From Psychroserpens algicola (GTDB lineage: Bacteria; Bacteroidota; Bacteroidia; Flavobacteriales; Flavobacteriaceae): a stretch of DNA of 64,000 nt. The number at the start of each line of letters is the position of its first letter. Position 1 is the stretch's first letter. A program made the translations under genes and the position numbers. Location of the stretch: the NCBI RefSeq assembly GCF_014526325.1, contig NZ_JACNMJ010000007.1, positions 1 through 64,000 on the forward strand. Reading direction: 5' to 3'. A model generated the notes under the pieces. It saw nothing but the letters and a program-made list of their open reading frames with translations, did no database searches and had not been told where the DNA came from. Of the stretch, positions 27,322 to 36,609 are shown piece after piece.

Positions 27322-28113
27322 TTATAGTTTAAATGCTTCCTCTACAATGTTATCGTGTTCTCTAACGATAAATTTAGTGATGACGCCATGGTTATCGGCA
27401 ACAAATTCAAATGATAGAGGCGATTGTTGATGTACAAATAGTCGTTCCGATTTAGGATGAATATCAGCATTCATGCCTCCAGCATTAATATGCAGGCCAT
27501 TTTCAGTTCTTGACACAATTACAAGTCCAGAATCTTGAGCTTCATATTGTCCGATATACGTGTCTAAAATATCATCTGAAACCTCTGCAGATTCTTGTAG
27601 GTTTGAATTTTGCATTTGGTGATCATAACTAATAACACGCTTTAAAAGCCATGTATCGTTGTCTAAAATCCATAAATGTGAAAATTTAGCAATACTTCCT
27701 GCGACTTCTTTTCCATTGGTAGTTTCATAAAATTTATGTATGCCGTTTTGTAAAGCGCCATAGACTTCTCCATTGTTTTTAAGCGGAAACACTTCTAAGC
27801 TTCCTTTTACCAACTCACGTCTTGATTTGGTTTGGTTTTTAGGGTTACAAACACCATTTTTCATAGTTTTTATAAAACCTTCTTTTGTCGTTTCAATGCC
27901 ACCAATATCGTGGTAGAATTCAAAATCTTCGGCGATAAGCTGCTGGAGATATTGCGTTTCACATTTGTTAAAAGAACGTTCAAACAATAAACTGTCTTGA
28001 ACTTTTAAAACCTTGTAAATTTTGGTGTGCTCCTGAGTTGGCGTTTTTGAGCCTGTAGCCATAGTTCCAACTATTAGAGTAAGCATGATTAATTTATAGA
28101 TGAACTGTGTCAT
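27322..28113 (-). CDS. Exported NTF2-like (DUF4440) protein with DUF3471-like tail
   Basis: A hydrophobic N terminus (FIYKLIMLTLIVGTMATG) is followed by an NTF2/DUF4440-like domain to about residue 165 (LLFERSFNKCETQYLQQLIAEDFEFYHD, KFSHLWILDNDTWLLKRVISYDHQ). A C-terminal domain with LDTYIGQYEAQDSGLVIVS and GVITKFIVREHD resembles DUF3471, usually found behind beta-lactamase-type domains. No catalytic residues are evident. Sits between PspC and DUF2807 genes in one operon. Confidence 0.7.
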   Translation of the reverse strand: MTQFIYKLIMLTLIVGTMATGSKTPTQEHTKIYKVLKVQDSLLFERSFNKCETQYLQQLIAEDFEFYHDIGGIETTKEGFIKTMKNGVCNPKNQTKSRRELVKGSLEVFPLKNNGEVYGALQNGIHKFYETTNGKEVAGSIAKFSHLWILDNDTWLLKRVISYDHQMQNSNLQESAEVSDDILDTYIGQYEAQDSGLVIVSRTENGLHINAGGMNADIHPKSERLFVHQQSPLSFEFVADNHGVITKFIVREHDNIVEEAFKL

Positions 28114-28218
28114 TTTTTGATTGATTATGGTTCAAATATTTAAAAAATGGTTGGTTAGTTGAAATTTAAATATCTGAACCGTTGATTATTGATGATGAAT
28201 TGTTGATGTTATATTGAT

Positions 28219-30075
28219 TTATTGTCCGTCGTCGTCAGTAGTAATTTCTATCCCATTATCATCGATGTTGACTTTAATCTCACTGGTTTTTGCTTTCACG
28301 CCGTCTTCATCGATTTGAAGGCTGTTATTTTCAGATTTCGCTTTGATACCGTTCTCGTCTATTTTCAAACCAGATTCATCATCCTCGATATCTACTTTGA
28401 CTCTAAACTCTTTATCTTCCGGACAGTCAAGGCATTCGACACCATTGGAAATGATTTTTAGAAAATGCTCTTCCATATCATGATCTAATATGTCATTGTG
28501 ATAATGATGGTTACTATGGAAATTGTATGTGTTACGATCGGCATACAATATGGTGTTTTCAGGTAAATAAACAGTGACAGTTACTTCTTGTCCCTTTCTA
28601 GCTTCATTAAGAGGAATGGTTAAATAACTGTCTAATAACAATTCGTTATTTCTAAGCTGATAATTATAGTCAATACGTTCGGCTTTTGTTTTTGCATCGT
28701 CAAAATCAAACCCTCTTGCACTGCGTTCTATTCTGAGTTTTGCAATACTATCTTTTGTTGACCTTACAATAAGTCTAACACCTCTTGAGAATAATACCTT
28801 GTTGTCATTTTCATCATAAGCAGTATCAAAACCATAGCTTCTGTTGTAGCTGTTATGCGTGTACAAATCATTATTGTTCATTCTGATATACAAGGTGTCC
28901 TTAGCAGTTATAGAAGCTAATTTTTCAGTTTTAATAAATGAACCGTCCTCTTTAAAACTCATTCCAAATCTTGCTGATAATACGATTAGCGATAAGAACG
29001 AGATAAACCATAATCCTATTAAGGTGTATTTTGCTGCATTACCAATCGATTTCAGGTTGGTGATGAGTATTTTTAATCCTAAATAGAAGATAAAGAATGC
29101 TATAATTCCTACAAAGAAAAACACGATGATAGACATGAGCCATATAGGAACATTTGTTGCTTCGGCGATATCATAAAAATTAGTTCCAGGAATATGAACG
29201 GCTTCCAGTACACCTAATCCTAAAATGCTTATAACTAAAGATATAATGGTCACAGCACCAACAAACATAAGGATGGCACCAAAAAACTTAGCAAAAATCT
29301 TTAAAAAGAACATGATGATATTACCTATAGTCTCAAAAAATGAGGTAGATGAAGATTTAATGCGTTCGCCTTGACGCGGTAAATCTACTTTTTTTACACC
29401 TTCGGAAATAGAATCGGAAACATTTTCAAATCCTTCTTTTAGTTTATCGCCATGTTTTTTTAAATCTACATTTTGAACGGCATTGGAGACACTATCAAAT
29501 CCGTCTTTAATTTTTTTTTCAATGTTGCTAATGTTTACGGGTTGCCCCTTCATCATTAGCTTTTCGGTAGTTGTGGTTGCTTCTGGAATAAAAATCCAAA
29601 GTAAAATATATAATAAGATTCCTGTACCAGCACCAAATATGAGTAGTATCCATATAAGTCTAACCCAAAGTGCATCGATGCCAAAGTAGTGTCCTAATCC
29701 AGAGGATACTCCTCCAACATATGAATTATCTGTATCTCTGTATAGTTTTTTAGAAGCTGAGCTACTACTAGGTCTGTAAGATTGTTTTGGTTCATCTTCA
29801 AAGATTTCGTCATCAACCAGGTAATCTTCTGGCTGTCCCATAATGGTAATGACTTCATCGACTTCTTTAGTACGAATTACTTGTCTTTCGTTTTGAACGC
29901 GCTCGCTAAATAATTCGGCAATACGAGCTTCAATGTCTGCTATAATTTCTGATCGACCTTGAGAGTCTGTAAATGAACGTTTTATAGCCTCAAGATAGCG
30001 TTGCAATTTTAAATATGCATCTTCATCGATATGAAAGAACATACCTGCTAAATTTATGTTGACTGTTTTATTCAT
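28219..30075 (-). CDS. PspC-domain membrane protein
   Basis: 618 residues. The first 95 form a soluble helical domain (YLKLQRYLEAIKRSF, EIIADIEARIAELFSERVQ). PspC follows at about 108-165 (KLYRDTDNSYVGGVSSGLGHYFGI, WILLIFGAGTGILLYILLWI), then an amphipathic repeat region, four membrane segments (about 250-385) and a strand-rich extracytoplasmic tail with LKIDENGIKAK-type repeats resembling DUF2807 proteins. PspC proteins sense membrane stress. The PadR stop overlaps this ATG (TAATG), so the pair is translationally coupled. Confidence 0.88.
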   Translation of the reverse strand: MNKTVNINLAGMFFHIDEDAYLKLQRYLEAIKRSFTDSQGRSEIIADIEARIAELFSERVQNERQVIRTKEVDEVITIMGQPEDYLVDDEIFEDEPKQSYRPSSSSASKKLYRDTDNSYVGGVSSGLGHYFGIDALWVRLIWILLIFGAGTGILLYILLWIFIPEATTTTEKLMMKGQPVNISNIEKKIKDGFDSVSNAVQNVDLKKHGDKLKEGFENVSDSISEGVKKVDLPRQGERIKSSSTSFFETIGNIIMFFLKIFAKFFGAILMFVGAVTIISLVISILGLGVLEAVHIPGTNFYDIAEATNVPIWLMSIIVFFFVGIIAFFIFYLGLKILITNLKSIGNAAKYTLIGLWFISFLSLIVLSARFGMSFKEDGSFIKTEKLASITAKDTLYIRMNNNDLYTHNSYNRSYGFDTAYDENDNKVLFSRGVRLIVRSTKDSIAKLRIERSARGFDFDDAKTKAERIDYNYQLRNNELLLDSYLTIPLNEARKGQEVTVTVYLPENTILYADRNTYNFHSNHHYHNDILDHDMEEHFLKIISNGVECLDCPEDKEFRVKVDIEDDESGLKIDENGIKAKSENNSLQIDEDGVKAKTSEIKVNIDDNGIEITTDDDGQ

Positions 30076-30413
30076 TATTTTTTGTTTTTTTCTCTTGTTA
30101 CTATGTTAACTGCATTTTGTAATTCGTTCCAGGTTGTGGTTAATTCTTTTAAAAACAACTGTCCTGTTTCTGTAAGACCATAATATTTTCTTGGTGGTCC
30201 TGATGTGGATTCTTCCCAACGATAATTGAGTAATCCAGCATTTTTAAGCCTTGTGAGAAGGGGATAAATAGTACCTTCTACAACAAGCAGTTTTGCGTCT
30301 TTAAGTGTACCTAAGATTTCGGCCACATAGGCATCATCATCTTTTAATACTGATAAAATGCAGTATTCTAATACACCTTTTCGCATTTGTGCTTTTGTGT
30401 TCTCTATCTTCAT
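30075..30413 (-). CDS. PadR-family transcriptional regulator
   Basis: 112 residues with a winged helix: MRKGVLEYCILSVLKDDDAYVAEIL, VVEGTIYPLLTRLKNAGLL and GPPRKYYGLTETGQLFL are the PadR signatures. It most likely represses its own operon (PspC, NTF2-like, DUF2807). A 12-codon leader frame ends on the PadR start codon (ATGA overlap). Confidence 0.92.
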   Translation of the reverse strand: MKIENTKAQMRKGVLEYCILSVLKDDDAYVAEILGTLKDAKLLVVEGTIYPLLTRLKNAGLLNYRWEESTSGPPRKYYGLTETGQLFLKELTTTWNELQNAVNIVTREKNKK

Positions 30414-30449
30414 ATTTTAATGAGATTAATTTTTAATAAACTGTTCATT
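30411..30449 (-). CDS. Possible 12-residue leader peptide ahead of padR
   Basis: On the minus strand ATG at 30449 reads MNSLLKINLIKI and stops with a TGA that overlaps the PadR ATG. It is preceded by the tract AATCAATCAAAAA, the same sequence that precedes the ATG of the NTF2-like gene. Could be a translational coupler; could also be chance. Confidence 0.3.
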
Positions 30450-30484
30450 TTTTGATTGATTGATGATGGTTAATTGATGAAATT

Positions 30485-30931
30485 TTATTTTAAAAAGTTG
30501 ATGGTTAATGGGTATTCATATAATTCACCATCTCTAGCTTTTAAACTTGCAATGACAATAAATATGAGTTCGAAAATAAATCCGATAATGGCTAAAAATC
30601 CTAAACCTCCAGAAATATATAATAGAGGAGAAGGTTCACCAATATTAATATGGAAATCATGAAAGCCGTTGAAATCAATAAAATCTAAGTTGTTGAAAAA
30701 CTTAAAAATGAAAAAAGGAATAGTAATCGTTCCAATAATTAACGTATAAAGCAAAATGCTAATTTGAAAATTAATAGCCTGCTTCCCATGGCGATCTACA
30801 AACTCCGATTTATCCTTATTTATCATCCACAATGCAATTGGTCCTATATAATTTCCAAACGGAATTAAAAACCTTGTAAAAGTTGATAAATGAATAAATG
30901 TTGCGATATTTTTTTGGTGGTTGTCTAACAT
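30485..30931 (-). CDS. DUF4870 membrane protein
   Basis: 148 residues with about four membrane segments. The N-terminal stretch FIHLSTFTRFLIPFGNYIGPIALWMINKDKSEFVDRHG and the phrase GKQAINFQISILLY are typical of DUF4870/Tic20-like proteins. First gene of the PadR/PspC operon on this strand. Function unknown. Confidence 0.85.
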   Translation of the reverse strand: MLDNHQKNIATFIHLSTFTRFLIPFGNYIGPIALWMINKDKSEFVDRHGKQAINFQISILLYTLIIGTITIPFFIFKFFNNLDFIDFNGFHDFHINIGEPSPLLYISGGLGFLAIIGFIFELIFIVIASLKARDGELYEYPLTINFLK

Positions 30932-31075
30932 GATTTTAAAACATATAGTAATTTCTTATACAAATATATGTCTAAAAGAAGGTATTATGTTACGCATAGT
31001 ACTAAAAATTAACATTTATTTAACAAATTGAAATGTCGAATATTTTCAATAAATTAGCTGAAATATCTACTGTAT

Positions 31076-31531
31076 ATGACCATTTCCCCTAGAAAACTAA
31101 ATACCTTTTTATTATTTAAATTACCTGCAGCTTATTTTTGTGGTGTAAGAACAAAGTCATTAAATGAGACCTCCTGCACAGTGTCAGTAAAGCATAGATG
31201 GATTAATCAAAATCCGTTTAACTCCATGTTTTGGGCAGTTCAGGGTATGGCGGCAGAACTCACCACTGGAGCACTTATGATGACTAAAATTAGAAATAGC
31301 GGGAAACACATTTCTATGCTGGTTGCAACTAACAACGGGACTTTTACCAAAAAAGCAACAGGTAGAATAACCTTTACATGTCACCAAGGGGATACTATTG
31401 ATGATGCCATTGACAAAGCTATTTCAACAGGTGAAGGGCAAACGATTATCTTAAACTCTAAAGGGGTTAATGAAGATGGAGTCCAGGTATCAGATTTTAA
31501 TTTTGAATGGACTATTAAGGTTAAAAGCTAA
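31076..31531 (+). CDS. DUF4442 hotdog-fold (thioesterase-like) protein
   Basis: 151 residues resembling DUF4442/PaaI-like hotdog proteins: VSVKHRWINQNPFNSMFWAVQGMAAELTTGAL supplies the long central helix, and MLVATNNGTFTKKATGRITFTC the strand pair. A thioesterase activity is possible, but no catalytic residue can be assigned. Divergent from the DUF4870 operon; the AIM24 gene follows after 63 bases. Confidence 0.78.
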   Translation: MTISPRKLNTFLLFKLPAAYFCGVRTKSLNETSCTVSVKHRWINQNPFNSMFWAVQGMAAELTTGALMMTKIRNSGKHISMLVATNNGTFTKKATGRITFTCHQGDTIDDAIDKAISTGEGQTIILNSKGVNEDGVQVSDFNFEWTIKVKS

Positions 31532-31533
31532 AC

Positions 31534-31548
31534 GTTTTGTAACAAAAC
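31534..31548. promoter_or_regulatory. 15-bp palindrome upstream of the AIM24 gene
   Basis: GTTTTGT-A-ACAAAAC is a perfect inverted repeat 46 bases before the ATG. There is no T tail, so an operator is more likely than a terminator. Confidence 0.35.
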
Positions 31549-31594
31549 TAACATTCTATAAACATATAAGTAATCAATTAAAAAACACAAAATC

Positions 31595-32392
31595 ATGACA
31601 TCACACGAAATCGATTACAGAATATTTGGAGAAGAAATGCAATACGTAGAGATTGAACTCGACCCACAAGAGGGCGTTGTTGCAGAATCAGGTAGCTTTA
31701 TGATGATGGATGACGGCATCAAAATGGAAACTATTTTTGGTGACGGATCTCAAAAAGATACAGGCTTTTTAGGTAAAATATTAGGTGCAGGAAAACGTAT
31801 CTTAACAGGAGAAAGTCTATTTATGACAGCCTTTTATAATGACCTTACAGGAAAACGTAATGTATCATTTGCTTCGCCATACCCAGGAAAAATTATACCT
31901 ATAGATCTTACGGAGTATAGAGGTAAGTTTATATGCCAGAAAGACGCGTTTCTTTGTGCAGCTAAAGGAGTTAGTGTAGGTATTGAATTTTCTAAAAAAC
32001 TTGGTCGCGGATTGTTTGGAGGTGAAGGATTTATCATGCAGAAACTTGAAGGTGATGGTATGGCTTTCGTTCACGCTGGCGGAACTATGGCAAAAAAAGT
32101 ATTGCAACCCGGAGAAACCCTGCGTGTCGATACAGGTTGTATTGTTGGATTTACCCAAGATGTAGATTATGATATTGAATTTGTAGGTGGTATTAAAAAT
32201 ACGGTATTTGGAGGCGAAGGTTTATTCTTTGCTAAACTTCAGGGACCAGGAACGGTTTACATTCAGTCCTTACCATTTAGCAGACTTGCAGGTCGTGTAT
32301 TATCGTCGCTCCCTAAAGGTGGAAACAGCAAGGGAGAAGGTAGTATTCTTGGCGGTTTAGGTGATTTATTAGATGGAGATAATCGTTTTTAA
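31595..32392 (+). CDS. AIM24/TIGR00266 family protein
   Basis: 265 residues of beta-strand and glycine motifs: [52 protein letters not shown] and the repeated partner [22 protein letters not shown]. These are hallmarks of the AIM24/TIGR00266 family, a double-stranded beta-helix fold of unknown function linked to membrane homeostasis in other organisms. Cytoplasmic (no signal). Confidence 0.9.
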   Translation: MTSHEIDYRIFGEEMQYVEIELDPQEGVVAESGSFMMMDDGIKMETIFGDGSQKDTGFLGKILGAGKRILTGESLFMTAFYNDLTGKRNVSFASPYPGKIIPIDLTEYRGKFICQKDAFLCAAKGVSVGIEFSKKLGRGLFGGEGFIMQKLEGDGMAFVHAGGTMAKKVLQPGETLRVDTGCIVGFTQDVDYDIEFVGGIKNTVFGGEGLFFAKLQGPGTVYIQSLPFSRLAGRVLSSLPKGGNSKGEGSILGGLGDLLDGDNRF

Positions 32393-32417
32393 TGATTTTA
32401 TTTTAAAAATAAAAGTT

Positions 32418-32450
32418 GAAAAGGTTGTGTTTGTAACGCAACCTTTTTTT
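32418..32450 (+). terminator. Terminator of the AIM24 gene
   Basis: AAGGTTGTGT (32421-32430) pairs with ACGCAACCTT (32436-32445, one wobble), followed by T residues. Confidence 0.82.
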
Positions 32451-32487
32451 ATTTCAAGCATCTATGAATAAATAACCATCCATATTT

Positions 32488-35079
32488 ATGAGAATAAGAT
32501 TACTAATTGTGCTTTTTGTTTTTTCATTTTTAAATGTTAACTCTCAAATACTTGACATACCTGATGCTAATTTTAAAGCGGTATTACTTGAAGCTGATGT
32601 TACAAATTCTATAGCTGGAGATTCTAATGGTAATAACATTAAAATAGACAGTAATAATGATGGAGAAATACAGCTTAGTGAGGCTCAAAACGTCTATGAA
32701 TTGTCAGTAAATAATGCAAATATTCAGTCTTTAGATGGTATAGAGCATTTTACACAGCTTTATTTTTTAAGGTGTAGTGGTAATGATCTTTCAACATTAG
32801 ATTTGAGTGGTAATGCGAATCTTCTATCATTAGTGTATACTGGTAATTATAATGTCACAGAACTTGATTTGAGTTCTAATGTAAATCTTCAAATTCTTAA
32901 TGTTTTAGATAGCTCACTTTCAACAGTTAATTTGATTAATAATGTCAATTTAACGGTGCTTAATTTAAGAGGCAATAATCTTGAAACTATTGATATTTCG
33001 CAAAATCCTTTACTTAGAAGTATAGATTTAAGTAGTAATGACATTACCAATTTTGAATTACCACAAAATATAGATCTCCTTGATTGTAATTTAGCTGGAT
33101 TACCATTAGAAAGTTTAGATCTTTCTGCATACCCAAATTTGAGATATTTGAATTGTGATACGACTGGATTAACAGCCTTAGATGTTATTAACAATCCGTT
33201 ATTGGAATATTTATCATTTACTGGTAATCAAATAGCTTCTATAGATGTATCTCAAAACCCTTTATTATGGTATTTTGCCGGAGGTTTTAATAATTTATCT
33301 AGTATCGATGTAAGTTCGAACCTATTATTGAGAGATTTACATGTTCACTTTAATCAAATATCTACCTTGAATGTATCACAAAACCTAAACTTGGAAATTT
33401 TAAATGCTATTGATAATAATTTAGAAGCATTGGATTTAAACTCTAATACAAATCTTCGAATTTTACGTGTTCAAGGCAATGAAATTGAAGAATTGGACTT
33501 GAGTAATAACCCTCAATTAGAGTATCTGAATGCAGCTGATAACCCTATGACATTTTTGAATATTAAAAATGGGACTGTATTTGAATCTGCACTAGGCTAT
33601 TATTTAGAGGCTACACCTTTAAGTTTTATTTGTGCAGATGATGAAGAACTGGAAGATATTATCGGCATTATCAACGAAAATACTGTGGTTAATAGTTATT
33701 GTTCTTTTACTCCAGGCGGAGATTCATTTACTATTGAGGGCGAGAACAAAATCGATACGAACATAAACGGTTGTGATGTTGATGACTTAGTATATCCATA
33801 CTTGAAATTTAGTATAAACGATGGTATAACTGTGGCTACTTTTATATCGAATTCAATAGGGAACTATACTATACCCTTACCGGAAGGTTCTTATTCGATT
33901 TCACCACTCTTAGCAAATCCAGAATATTTTTTGGTGTCACCAGATAATATATCAGTCAGCTTTCCGGAAGATACAAGTCCATATAACCAAGATTTCTGCA
34001 TCACTCCTAATGGTGTACATAACGATTTGGAAATTTTAATTATCCCATTAACTAATGCCGCTCCCGGTTTTGATTCAGACTATAAAATCGTGTACAAAAA
34101 TGTTGGCAATACTATCATGTCTGGAGAAGTCACATTTGATTATAGTTTTGATAGTGATTATATGGAATATGTGTATTCAAGTCCATCGGAAACCTCTAAC
34201 ATCAATAATGTATTATCTTGGGATTATATGGATTTGGAGCCTCTAGAAACCCGAGAAATCTTGGTTGCATTTACTTTAAATACACCTACAGACGATAACT
34301 TTCCGCTTAATTCTGAGGATGAGCTCAATTTTGAAGCTTCCATTTACCCAATTACTGATGATGACACTCCTGATAATAATTCATTTAGTTTAAATCAAAC
34401 GGTCGTTAATTCATATGATCCTAATGATATTAGATGTTTGGAAGGCGAAACGATTGTACCAGAACGTGTTGGAGAATTTGTACATTATAAAATTCGATTT
34501 GAAAATGTAGGGACAGCTAATGCTGTTAATATTGTTGTGAAAAACAAGATAGACGCTACAACATTTGACATAAATTCTTTAGTGCCCTTAAATGGAAGCC
34601 ATGACTTTTTTACAAGAATCAACGCGGAAAATGACGTCGAATTTATTTTTGAAAATATCAATTTGCCTTTTGATGATGCTAATAATGATGGTTATGTCAT
34701 ATATAAAATTAAAACTCTGGAAAGTTTGGTTCTAGGTGATACGTTTTCTAATCAGGCTGAGATTTATTTTGATTACAATGCTCCAATAATTACTAATTTA
34801 TATACCACAGAAATTGCCGAAGAGGATTTGATTGATACTGAAAGCAATACTATCGATGTCAACGTTTATCCTAGTCCGGTTAGTGATATCATTACTATAG
34901 AAGGAAGCGATGTCATGGAGTCGATATCTCTTGTAGATACCAATGGAAGAATCATATTAAATTCATTAATTGGTAATCGTATAAAGCATTTGGATGTAAG
35001 TATGCTAGACTCTGGAATGTATTTTTTAAGGGTATTTTCTAACGCTGGTAATACTACTTTGAAAATCGTTAAGAAGTAA
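32488..35079 (+). CDS. Leucine-rich-repeat surface protein with T9SS sorting domain
   Basis: Signal peptide RIRLLIVLFVFSFLNVNSQ. Residues about 70-370 are LRR units of the type L.L...N..L..LDLS.N. A segment starting GGDSFTIEGENKIDTNINGC leads to a CARDB-like middle and then a domain with NSYDPNDIRCLEGE and VHYKIRFENVGTANA, which routinely follows LRRs in Flavobacteriia proteins (DUF7619). The C terminus (VNVYPSPVSDIITIEG to TTLKIVKK) is a type A T9SS sorting domain. Surface ligand binding inferred; target unknown. Confidence 0.9.
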   Translation: MRIRLLIVLFVFSFLNVNSQILDIPDANFKAVLLEADVTNSIAGDSNGNNIKIDSNNDGEIQLSEAQNVYELSVNNANIQSLDGIEHFTQLYFLRCSGNDLSTLDLSGNANLLSLVYTGNYNVTELDLSSNVNLQILNVLDSSLSTVNLINNVNLTVLNLRGNNLETIDISQNPLLRSIDLSSNDITNFELPQNIDLLDCNLAGLPLESLDLSAYPNLRYLNCDTTGLTALDVINNPLLEYLSFTGNQIASIDVSQNPLLWYFAGGFNNLSSIDVSSNLLLRDLHVHFNQISTLNVSQNLNLEILNAIDNNLEALDLNSNTNLRILRVQGNEIEELDLSNNPQLEYLNAADNPMTFLNIKNGTVFESALGYYLEATPLSFICADDEELEDIIGIINENTVVNSYCSFTPGGDSFTIEGENKIDTNINGCDVDDLVYPYLKFSINDGITVATFISNSIGNYTIPLPEGSYSISPLLANPEYFLVSPDNISVSFPEDTSPYNQDFCITPNGVHNDLEILIIPLTNAAPGFDSDYKIVYKNVGNTIMSGEVTFDYSFDSDYMEYVYSSPSETSNINNVLSWDYMDLEPLETREILVAFTLNTPTDDNFPLNSEDELNFEASIYPITDDDTPDNNSFSLNQTVVNSYDPNDIRCLEGETIVPERVGEFVHYKIRFENVGTANAVNIVVKNKIDATTFDINSLVPLNGSHDFFTRINAENDVEFIFENINLPFDDANNDGYVIYKIKTLESLVLGDTFSNQAEIYFDYNAPIITNLYTTEIAEEDLIDTESNTIDVNVYPSPVSDIITIEGSDVMESISLVDTNGRIILNSLIGNRIKHLDVSMLDSGMYFLRVFSNAGNTTLKIVKK

Positions 35080-35262
35080 GATGAATACAGGGTTTTAGAA
35101 TTCTTTTTTAGGTTTTTTGAATCATAATTAACAATTTTTTGGCTGTTAAAATTTAGATTAAAATGAGGCAACAATCATTTTTTTTACTACATTTAAAGTG
35201 TAATAATTAAAAAACAATTGCTTATATAACAAATCTACTTTAACCCTAAACCCAATTAAAAA

Positions 35263-35460
35263 ATGGCAAGAGCAATGTTTGAGTACACTAAAACTGTGCT
35301 TAATAAAGTGAGTTTCGACCCTACATTGTTCTGTAAAGAATTACAAAAAGCACTTCAACGATTATTACCTTACGAAATTGAAGAGCTTAAGATTTATATC
35401 AAATCATTAATTCTACAGAACCCTGAATTAAATCAATGTTTAATATTATTAAAAGAATAG
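35263..35460 (+). CDS. Short conserved hypothetical protein
   Basis: 65 residues: ARAMFEYTKTVLNKVSFDPTL then FCKELQKALQRLLPYEIEELK. Highly helical and basic with no signal or membrane segment. The good ATG context, a -7-like TACATTTA 75 bases upstream and a perfect terminator just after the stop support a real gene. Function unknown. Confidence 0.75.
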   Translation: MARAMFEYTKTVLNKVSFDPTLFCKELQKALQRLLPYEIEELKIYIKSLILQNPELNQCLILLKE

Positions 35461-35492
35461 AAAAAAGCGACTTACGAGTCGCTTTTTTTAGG
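35461..35492 (+). terminator. Terminator of the 65-residue protein gene
   Basis: AAAAAAGCGACT pairs with AGTCGCTTTTTT across a 4-nt loop, immediately after the stop. Confidence 0.88.
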
Positions 35493-35561
35493 TGTTATAG
35501 TTTCATTGTTCTCTTTTAGAGTATTGAGTAAGTCAAAACTTTTTATTGAGTTTAAGTGAAA

Positions 35562-36500
35562 CTATTTTGCTCTCGGACTAATAATCTCCACATTTTGAAA
35601 TGCTATTGCGCCTCTGATAATGCCTGAAATCACATCGTGAAGGGCATCAATTATTTGCATTTTGAGTTCATTTTTATGATAAATAATGCTGACTTCTCGT
35701 GCAGGTGAAGGTTCATTAAAATGATGTAACTGACTTGACATCTTTTCATTCAAATCTAAAGTATTGAGATAAGGCAAAAGGGTCATGCCTAAACCTTCAT
35801 TAGAAAGTTTAACCAGTGTTTCTATACTGCCACTTTCTAATTGAAATTGATCGTCTTCATGCGTTTTAAAAGCTTTACAAAGATTAATAACTCCATCTCT
35901 AAAACAATGACCATCCTCTAAAAGCAACATGTCATTAATGTCTAAATCTGAAACATCTATTTTTTTCTTGTCTTTTAATCTATGATCATTTGGAATATAG
36001 CCTACAAAAGGTTCATAATACAGTACCCGTTCTTTAATATTGTCGTGTTCTAAAGGAGTAGCGGCAATAGCAGCATCTAGATGACCATCTGCAATTCTTG
36101 CAATAATTTCTTCGGTAGTTAACTCTTCAATTTTAAGCTTTACTTTAGGATATTTTTTTATAAAACTTTTAAGAAACATAGGCAGTAACGTTGGCATTAT
36201 AGTTGGGATGATACCTATTTTGAATTCGCCACCTATAAAGCCTTTTTGTTGATCTACTATGTCTTGGATGCGATCTGATTCATCAACAATATTTTTTGCT
36301 TGTTGTACTATTTTACGTCCAACATCGGTAAGTTCTATGGGTTTTTTGCTTCTGTCGAAAATTTGAACATCCAGTTCGTCCTCTAATTTTTGTACCTGAG
36401 TACTTAAGGTTGGCTGTGTAACAAAACATTTTTCAGCCGCTTTGGTAAAATTTTTATGCTCGGCTATGGCAAGCACGTAATATAATTGTGTAATTGTCAT
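35562..36500 (-). CDS. oxyR: Peroxide-sensing LysR-type regulator OxyR
   Basis: 312 residues: N-terminal winged helix (QLYYVLAIAEHKNFTKAAEK, VTQPTLSTQVQKLE) and a substrate-binding-like sensor. Cys199 in EDGHCFRD and Cys208 fall at exactly the E. coli OxyR disulfide positions, so peroxide sensing is well supported. Divergent from dps, its classic target. Confidence 0.93.
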   Translation of the reverse strand: MTITQLYYVLAIAEHKNFTKAAEKCFVTQPTLSTQVQKLEDELDVQIFDRSKKPIELTDVGRKIVQQAKNIVDESDRIQDIVDQQKGFIGGEFKIGIIPTIMPTLLPMFLKSFIKKYPKVKLKIEELTTEEIIARIADGHLDAAIAATPLEHDNIKERVLYYEPFVGYIPNDHRLKDKKKIDVSDLDINDMLLLEDGHCFRDGVINLCKAFKTHEDDQFQLESGSIETLVKLSNEGLGMTLLPYLNTLDLNEKMSSQLHHFNEPSPAREVSIIYHKNELKMQIIDALHDVISGIIRGAIAFQNVEIISPRAK

Positions 36501-36573
36501 ATCGTATTCATTTAGACTATAAAAATATAAAAACTATTTATAAAAACTATGATAAATTTAAATTATTGTAATG

Positions 36574-36581
36574 TAAATTTG
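36574..36581 (+). promoter_or_regulatory. dps -7 element in the oxyR/dps intergenic region
   Basis: TAAATTTG is a perfect TAnnTTTG match 29 bases before the dps ATG. Upstream lie three ACTAT boxes (36516, 36533, 36546) that could be part of an OxyR site. Confidence 0.5.
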
Positions 36582-36609
36582 AATAAGTAAAAACAATAAC
36601 AAGACAAAC

